A DNA stretch of 64,000 bases, from positions 4,032,501 to 4,096,500 of the forward strand of contig JAKSXM010000231.1 of the NCBI GenBank assembly GCA_022575985.1. Reading direction: 5' to 3'. Below the pieces are notes generated by a model. That model searched no databases. It saw nothing but the letters and a program-made list of their open reading frames with translations, and had not been told where the DNA came from. This document shows, one piece after another, positions 57,753 through 64,000 of this stretch. The number at the start of each line of letters is the position of its first letter. Positions within the stretch are counted from its first letter, which is position 1. Source of the DNA: Anagrus nilaparvatae. Lineage: Eukaryota > Arthropoda > Insecta > Hymenoptera > Mymaridae. A program made the position numbers and the translations under genes.

Positions 57753-59313
57753 TAATTAAGTTATTTACTGCAGTCTTGAAGTTTCACTTTCAATGCCTTT
57801 GTACAAAATACTCCAAAATTAAATATAAGTTCCCAGCAAGTCGGATTTTTTCCTTTATTTAATAAACCAGTTTGCAGGTCATTATAGGAATCTCATTTTT
57901 AATTATTATGCATAATCACTTTCTTTTTTAGTATTGCATCAATGTCTATTTCAATTCGAAAGCGTATAAGAATAAAGGACGTTAGTAAAATACACTAATT
58001 TACAATTCCAGCCACAGCTGGTCACAGCAATAGCCACTACTACACCATGCACACATGACATTCCAGAATACGATTTCAAAAGACAAAAAACTTTCTTTTA
58101 CGTCATTGAAAACACAAATAAAAAGAATTTTCAAAATATTTTATACGATAGATTTTAAAGCTCTATATTTTATAGCTAGTTTAATAAAAATTTATCTATT
58201 TACTGCACTAGCCGATTTATTTATAATTTTACTTTTTAATGAATTAAACTGTAAACCATAATTTTTGGCCATTCCACTATCATCAAGAGGTTATTATCAA
58301 AACTATCATATCCTCGTGATTTATGGTTTTGAAAACTGATTTTTTTTAACAAGTAAAATTTTAAAAGTGTGCAAAATAAAGTTGCTTTTTTCAGATTGGT
58401 GCAAAGTGCGCCGAGTCAGTAAAAAATCTACTGAGCTCGTAGAATTTTATATTTTCATTAATCTATTATTTTAGATCTTTCGTATTCTATCCTATTCTTA
58501 TGGAAACATGCTAATTTTTCGAATTTTTACTTTTTAGATTCATCCCTTATACATAGAGATATATGCAAAAATTATATTTAAAAGGGATAAAAATTTAATT
58601 GAAATTCGAAAAACCTTGTTCATGGACATAATTACCTTTTTCTGAGTAAAGTAATAAATATTTCGATTCAAGCAGCAGGAATCCATCAATGCCGATTTGG
58701 AAAATAAATGCATGTATTATGTATTATATCCATAAGAGTAGGATATAGTACATGAACAGTACTTTAAATAAAATGAACAAAAAGTTTACAAAGTTTGCAG
58801 ATTTTTGATTATATCAGTGCACTGTGTAGCATGAAAGATAACTCAAAAATAACATGTTCGATTGGGCTAAAACTGCTTCTGCAACTTTTAGAATACATTC
58901 AGCTGCTGAATTTGTATCTGTATATCACCTTCTGGCTTTATTCAAAAATAATTTTTACAAAGAATTTTTTAAATAATGTTTTTTTTTCACGAGGTTTTTA
59001 TATGTTATTAAAATTTTTTTTTTGACAAAAATTTTTGTAATTTTTTCGAAATAAAATACCTATTGTATTTGAAAAAATTTCATTGATTTTATTTTTTTCT
59101 GTTTAAAATAAATTTTATCGCATATTCAACCCCTCTTTAGTTTGTGTGTTGTGTATAATTTTGAAGAAATAAATAAACGAAAAATTATTTTAAATTTACT
59201 AAATTTATTAAACAATCATAAATTTTTAAAAAGTAACAAGTTTTGTCTATTTAAGTTAATTTCTAAATAAAATAAGATAGGAATAAGAAAATTATTAATG
59301 CCAACATAATTTC
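57753..59313. other. Intergenic AT-rich sequence
   Basis: Upstream of paralog 1 and downstream of paralog 2. No gene or repeat is recognised. Frames at 58055-58261 and 58795-59025 lack features. Confidence 0.35.
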
Positions 59314-60018
59314 TTATTTAAAAAGTTTACTTATAAATTTAATCAAGTAAGCAATAGGTTTCGTAATGTAGTAAACAAATGTACCAAGAGTAAGGACAAA
59401 ACGTTCTTTCAAATCATTACTTATTTGAAAAAAGGAGCGACTTTTTCTTTGAGAATCAAGAAAAAATATTTTTTTTGCTTTATTTATTTCGTTGGTACAG
59501 TCGCATATTATCTCATTACCCATTTCTTTACACATTTTATTTTCTAAAAGTATAAGATAATTATATTTATGCCTAATTACATTGAAAACTTGATTATTTA
59601 TTTTGTTTTTGGTAATCAAGTTCACAAATTCAAGTAAATTCCCATTTAATTTTTCATTAGAATAATTTTTCTCGTCAAAATATTTTTTATAAATCGAAAT
59701 GACGTTATTACAGGACATTTCATTTTTTATTGAAAACGTTTTATTTTTAATGGATTTACCATGCAAGCTTTCAATTCTGTTATCTAATTTTTTCAATATT
59801 TCTTCAATTTCGTTTTCTTCATCATCGACAGTTTGAAATTTCTCATTCAAATGTTCAGAGAAAAATGGTCCATTCCTTGCATTGGTTGTCGTTTGAAAAA
59901 TATTTTCTTTTTCATCTAAAGAAGCATTTAATTTTTCTATATGGTAAAAGTCAGTAACGAAAATTTTTCTACATTCTTTATCTTCTTCACAAAGCAAATC
60001 TTCTAGTAATTTAAATTC
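59314..60018 (-). CDS. Putative secreted protein, paralog 2 (last exon)
   Basis: An exon of 234 residues behind acceptor AAATTTCAG, phase 0, at the same place as exon 2 of paralog 1. It aligns along its length: EFKLLEDLLCEEDKEC matches KLKQLEDLICGENEGC, then KKLDNRIESLHGK, SCNNVISIYKKYF, NVIRHKYNYLILLENKMC, NEIICDC and a hydrophobic C-terminus (LTLGTFVYYITKPIAYLIK). All six shared cysteines are kept. The signal-peptide exon is not found between 60019 and 64000, so it may be too diverged to see, lost, or outside the window. The exon itself has no lesion. Confidence 0.62.
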   Translation of the reverse strand, partial: EFKLLEDLLCEEDKECRKIFVTDFYHIEKLNASLDEKENIFQTTTNARNGPFFSEHLNEKFQTVDDEENEIEEILKKLDNRIESLHGKSIKNKTFSIKNEMSCNNVISIYKKYFDEKNYSNEKLNGNLLEFVNLITKNKINNQVFNVIRHKYNYLILLENKMCKEMGNEIICDCTNEINKAKKIFFLDSQRKSRSFFQISNDLKERFVLTLGTFVYYITKPIAYLIKFISKLFK

Positions 60019-60315
60019 CTGAAATTTTTTTTAAATTTAGTAAAAATCTGTTTCATTTTCATTTTTATATTAAATTATATTCAAACTAAAAAAATCTCAA
60101 AATTTTATGAGTAGAGTAGTAGAATTAAGACAGACAAGGATAATTTAAAAAGATAATTTTGATAAATAAATTTGGCTGTTTTTTTAGGCTCTAAATTTGG
60201 CGAGAATAATTTTTTAATTTTTTGGTTTTATAGTAGCTCAAGAGAATTCTCAAGTTTATGTTCTTAATTTAACTTGTCACACTTTTTTATAAACATAAAA
60301 TATGAACTCTCTCAA

Positions 60316-61562
60316 CTTTTTAGCCCTCCAGGTGTTAATTTGACCAAATTACAATCTGTGATTACAACCAAATTACGTTTTTTGGGAATTTTTCATTTTT
60401 AATGAACTTTTTTAGTAATCTATTAACAAAACCAGTTACATAAGAGTATTATAAAAATAATTTTTGGAGTAAATACTAATATTAGCCACTGGATTCAAAT
60501 TTGACGTTAGTTTCTCAAAATTTTGTCTCTTTATTCACTACTTTTAGTAGTACCAAAACTTGGTCAAGGGGCATATTTTAGAATGCCATATTTTAGAAAA
60601 AATCTTCTGGTAATTAAAAAATCGAATAAAGAAATTTGTAACAGGTTTGTGTTTTCACACAACCAACGATCATGGAACATGTTCACTTATAACAGTTTTA
60701 ACATATACTCCCTAATTATTATAAGTCCTAAAACCGAAATTATAATAAATCCGAAATATAAATTATCTTAAGTCCATAAACCTAACTGATCAAACCCTGA
60801 CTCCTACTTCAAGTTGAATTGAAAATGTTCAAAGTCCGTTTCACCCCCCCCCCCCTAAAGACGTCAATTTTTACCCCCTAAAAACGTAAATTTTTCACCC
60901 CCCCTGCCAAGCATGACTTTTTCAAGTACCCCATCCAATGAACATGTTGCATGTTAAAATGTATACAAATTTTAGTGGCTTCATAAAAATTTAGTTTTTA
61001 TAAATTTTGGATTTCCTGCCAAGTCACGTGAACTAATAAAAATATGATCAAAATTTTGAATTCTGTGGAAAATGTTACGTAGGAATACCACTTGAAGTGT
61101 CTTTTGAAGGGTTTTAATGTTAAAATGGCGAAACATTATAAGCCTTCAAAAAACACTTCAAATCATATTTCTTTGTAAAATTTTCCATAGAATTTAAACT
61201 TATGGTCGGATTTTTATTTGGTCATGAGACTTTGCGAGAAGTTAGTAAAAATGAAATTTTAATGAAATCACTAAAATATATACATTTTTTATCCGAGTTT
61301 CTAACCACCATAAAACGTTTTCTAACATATGGTTTATTGAAAAACAACCCTATTGACTCACTTTGAGTTTTCTAAAGGATCTTATACTTGAAATATTAGA
61401 TTTTCACGATTTGGACCAAAGCAGTGAAAACAAAGGCAAAATTTTGAAAAATTTATTTCAAATTCGAATTCAGTGGAAAATTTTCGAGAAAATTTTATTA
61501 TGTTCCCAAAAAACGTTATTTGGGTCTTAATTGGTCTGATTAAAATCTAGAGGGCTAAAAGA
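60316..61562. mobile_element. Inverted-repeat element with a nested insertion
   Basis: TTTTTAGCCCTCCAGGTG and ATTACGTTTTTTGGGAA on the left are mirrored near 61500-61562 (TTCCCAAAAAACGTTATTTG; CTAGAGGGCTAAAA). A related piece lies at 63640-63720. The minisatellite-family element at 60672-60960 is nested inside. No coding sequence. Confidence 0.55.
60672..60960 (-). mobile_element. Minisatellite-family element, copy without the array
   Basis: Reverse orientation: CATGGAACATGTTC at the left, then C runs around TAAAGACGTCAATTTT and AAAACGTAAATTTTTCACC, and CCATCCAATGAACATGTTGC at the right. The 25-bp array is absent, so the element can exist without it. Confidence 0.75.
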
Positions 61563-61856
61563 TTGATGGAGTTCATATTTTTTGTGCCTAATATGCGTCG
61601 AATCGGAGAATTTTATCCCGCAACCGTATATGACTTCTTATATAGAATGACTCATATATACCTACTAATATTATTTATTTTTTCTGATTTTAAAATATAT
61701 ATTCTCATTATAATTCCAATATTAATCAATATTAAACGAAAATATTGGGTTTTACCAAAAGACGTTATTGAATTTGAAATAGTATGTAAGCAAAACTATC
61801 AAATTTTTGGATTTCTTTTTTAATTTCGAAATATAATTATAATGTACATATATTAA

Positions 61857-62887
61857 CAAGGGGAGTTCAATACATTTGGAACGCCAAATTACACCAAATG
61901 GTTATGGATGAGTTTATTATGTTGAAAAAACATGCAGACTACCCTCCGTTCATTCCAATGGGCCTTCTGGGCCTAGAAACGCAATGTTATAAAATAGGGT
62001 TTTTTGGTAATTTTCAATGAAATGCTAAAACCTCACAAGTTAAACAAAACTATTCTGGTTGATCTCATTTTTTTGGTGTAAGTAATACCTTTCAAACGCC
62101 GTAAACTGCAATTTTTTATCACTAATTTTCTAATCAATGTAGCCAATTAACCAAATGTCCATTTTTGGCTAAATATGTCCAATTTTTAAATTGCTGCCAA
62201 ATTCATAATTTTTAACAAAAAAAAGTTTTATACGTCTCAAAAAATTTCTAGAAGAATTCCAAAAATTTTTTACTCGTCTCATTTCCTTGAGTCGTTTTTA
62301 AGAAATGGCTATTTGAAAGTAACATTAAAAATGAGCTTTTTTAAAAAATTATAAAATTGGGACTCCAACTTCAAATTATCATATCTAATTAACAAATAAT
62401 TAAAAAAGGTAGTGTAAAGAATTTTTGGAAATTTGAAGCTTCTGGAAATATTTTGAGGCTTATAAAAACCATTTTCACCAAAAATTACAAATTTGGCAGC
62501 AATTTAAAAATTGGTAATTTTTAACCAAAAATGACCATTTGGTTAATTGGTTATAGAGTTGAGCAAATTAATAATAAAAAATTACGGTTTACGGTATTTG
62601 AAAGGTGATACTTACACCAAAAAAATGAGATCAACAAGAATAGTTTTGTTTAACTTGTGAGGTTTTAGCATTTCATTGAAAATTACCAAAAAACTCTATT
62701 TTATAATATTTTTAATTAATTAAATCAAAACATATTTATTTTAATTTATACATTGAACCCTGCGTTTCTAGGCCCAGAAGGCCCATTGGAATAAACGGAG
62801 GATAGCCTGCATGTTTTTTCAACATAATAAACTCCTCCATAACCATTTGGTGTAATTTGGTGTTCCAAATGTATTGAACTCCCCTTG
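61857..62887. mobile_element. CAAGGGG-end MITE, copy 2
   Basis: 1031 bp with ends CAAGGGGAGTTCAATACATT / TGTATTGAACTCCCCTTG and TAA on both sides (61854-61856, 62888-62890). Arms share CCAAATTACACCAAATGG, ATTCCAATGGGCC and GGCCTAGAAACGC. Longer than copy 1, with a second internal mirrored part around 62330. No ORF of note. Confidence 0.85.
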
Positions 62888-64000
62888 TAAGTACATAATC
62901 ACTGCGCTCGCTCTTGCATACAACTGCATGCATAGCCAAAACTAATATTTTAAGCCTTGTTTAATAAATAGCTATTGTATGAGTTATATTTAGAATTTTA
63001 TTAAAAATTATTTATTGATTTACAGATGACTAACTTTTTTTCAAGGGCATGCAAAATTTGAGAAATTTAAAAATTATGGGCTTGTTTTTGGCCGTTAAGT
63101 GGTTTTCTACACTTCTTTTTTCAAGTAGAAAATGTTTAAAATGCTTATTACTTTTGAAAAATAATTTCACGAATTTTTCAAATACAACGAATTTTCTAGT
63201 AAAAAAATAATTTTATAATTTATCTTGTTAAATCGAATGCTCTCATTTCAAAGAATAAAAAAAAATGATATTCTTTAGAATCTAACGATTATATGGGAGC
63301 TACTGCTAATTCTAATATTTTATCATCAATTCTGAAATTGAATTAATCTTGTTCATATTGTAAATTATTTACATTATTGAGGTGTATTAGTCCAGGCCTA
63401 CTCAAATAATTAAAAATATACAATTTTATTTTTTTTTTTTATTATTAATTTAATTATCACGCATCTTGTAATTTTTTAGAGCAAGTTCAGCATTTGCAAT
63501 TATCATTTTTTTTAAACTGGTATATTTTCCTTAATTTATATATTGTGGGTAATTCTAGATAAGAAGTCTTAAATAAAGTATGACGAGTCTTCCGGTTTAA
63601 CTCATTTTTGGTACACTTTTTTGTCAATATAAAACGTGAAAACTTTTTAATTTTTAGCTCTTTAGGTGCAAATATGGCCATTAAGACCCAACTTAAGTTT
63701 TTGTCTAATTTTTATTTTCTTCATTCGTTTTTTTATTGTAATTTATTTCTAAAACCAAATTGGTAATTAAAATAGATAGTCGCAAAAGGTATTCCGTAGA
63801 AAAATTTATCTTTATAAACGAAAAATTTCGCTGAAAATGAATTTGCCATTACTTCTGTGAAATCTTAACTTCTTATTATTTCGCTAAACCAATAAATTTC
63901 GAGTAAAATGAACATCTCTTCTGTGGAAATACAAAAATTTTTCTAAATTGGCTGAGTGACTTAGTATATAAACTGTATATTTCAAGCCTAAGGGATTGTC
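62888..64000. other. AT-rich sequence, nothing assigned
   Basis: Apart from the TTTTTAGCTCTTTAGGTGC piece near 63650 (related to the 60316 element), no feature is recognised up to the window end. Confidence 0.35.

Noticed and set aside
55927..60018. Integrated viral (polydnavirus-type) virulence genes
   Set aside because: A spliced secreted gene pair can look like this, but there are no viral motifs, excision junctions or recognisable family. A host secreted family is the simpler reading.

Overview
The window looks like a piece of an AT-rich arthropod nuclear genome, most likely an insect. The reasons are short spliced exons, R1-clade and CR1-like non-LTR retrotransposons, piggyBac-, Tigger- and RAG1/Transib-like DNA transposons, palindromic MITEs, a satellite array, and no operons or rRNA genes. 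The species cannot be named from this sequence. Most of the window is nested mobile DNA in several stages of decay, with a few host-like genes or gene relics between.

Layout, left to right. 0-5.8 kb: a two-exon gene of unknown function (388-1268), two flanking direct repeats, a palindromic MITE, a tRNA-like element, and on the minus strand the C-terminal exons of a decayed Dnmt3-type DNA methyltransferase (4629-5837). 5.8-9.2 kb: an element carrying a 25-bp minisatellite, an R1-like reverse transcriptase scrap and a ~145-bp tandem repeat. 9.2-14.4 kb: two near-identical Tigger/pogo MITEs that bracket a broken multi-exon zinc-finger-like gene (minus). 14.7-21.4 kb: a P-element/THAP9-like transposase-related gene, split by a 4014-bp transposon (16494-20507). 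The inserted transposon encodes a RAG1/Transib/Chapaev-type DDE transposase and its ends begin with CACGGTG. 22.2-30.2 kb: satellite and other tandem repeats, then palindromic MITEs nested in a larger inverted repeat.

30.6-43.4 kb is a nested stack. Two R1-clade retrotransposons sit head to tail (30871-34795 and 34801-42626). Both lie in a (TTA)n tract that codes the poly-Asn run of an older CR1-like ORF1 on the minus strand, whose halves remain at 30.6-30.9 and 42.6-43.4 kb. The second R1-like copy has itself taken a piggyBac-type MITE in its gag and a 999-bp solo LTR in its 3' UTR. 43.5-52.5 kb: a perfect TTAA-flanked MITE, a minus-strand R1-like element with a minisatellite element in its gag, a CR1-like EN/RT relic and a lone end of the RAG1-like transposon. 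54.5-64 kb: a foldback element, two paralogous genes on the minus strand (at least one with a signal-peptide exon and clean splice sites), and more MITEs.

The items most worth attention are the RAG1-like transposon and the gene it split, the Dnmt3 relic, and the pair of putative secreted proteins at 55.9-60.0 kb. All family assignments were made by reading the sequence, without database searches.
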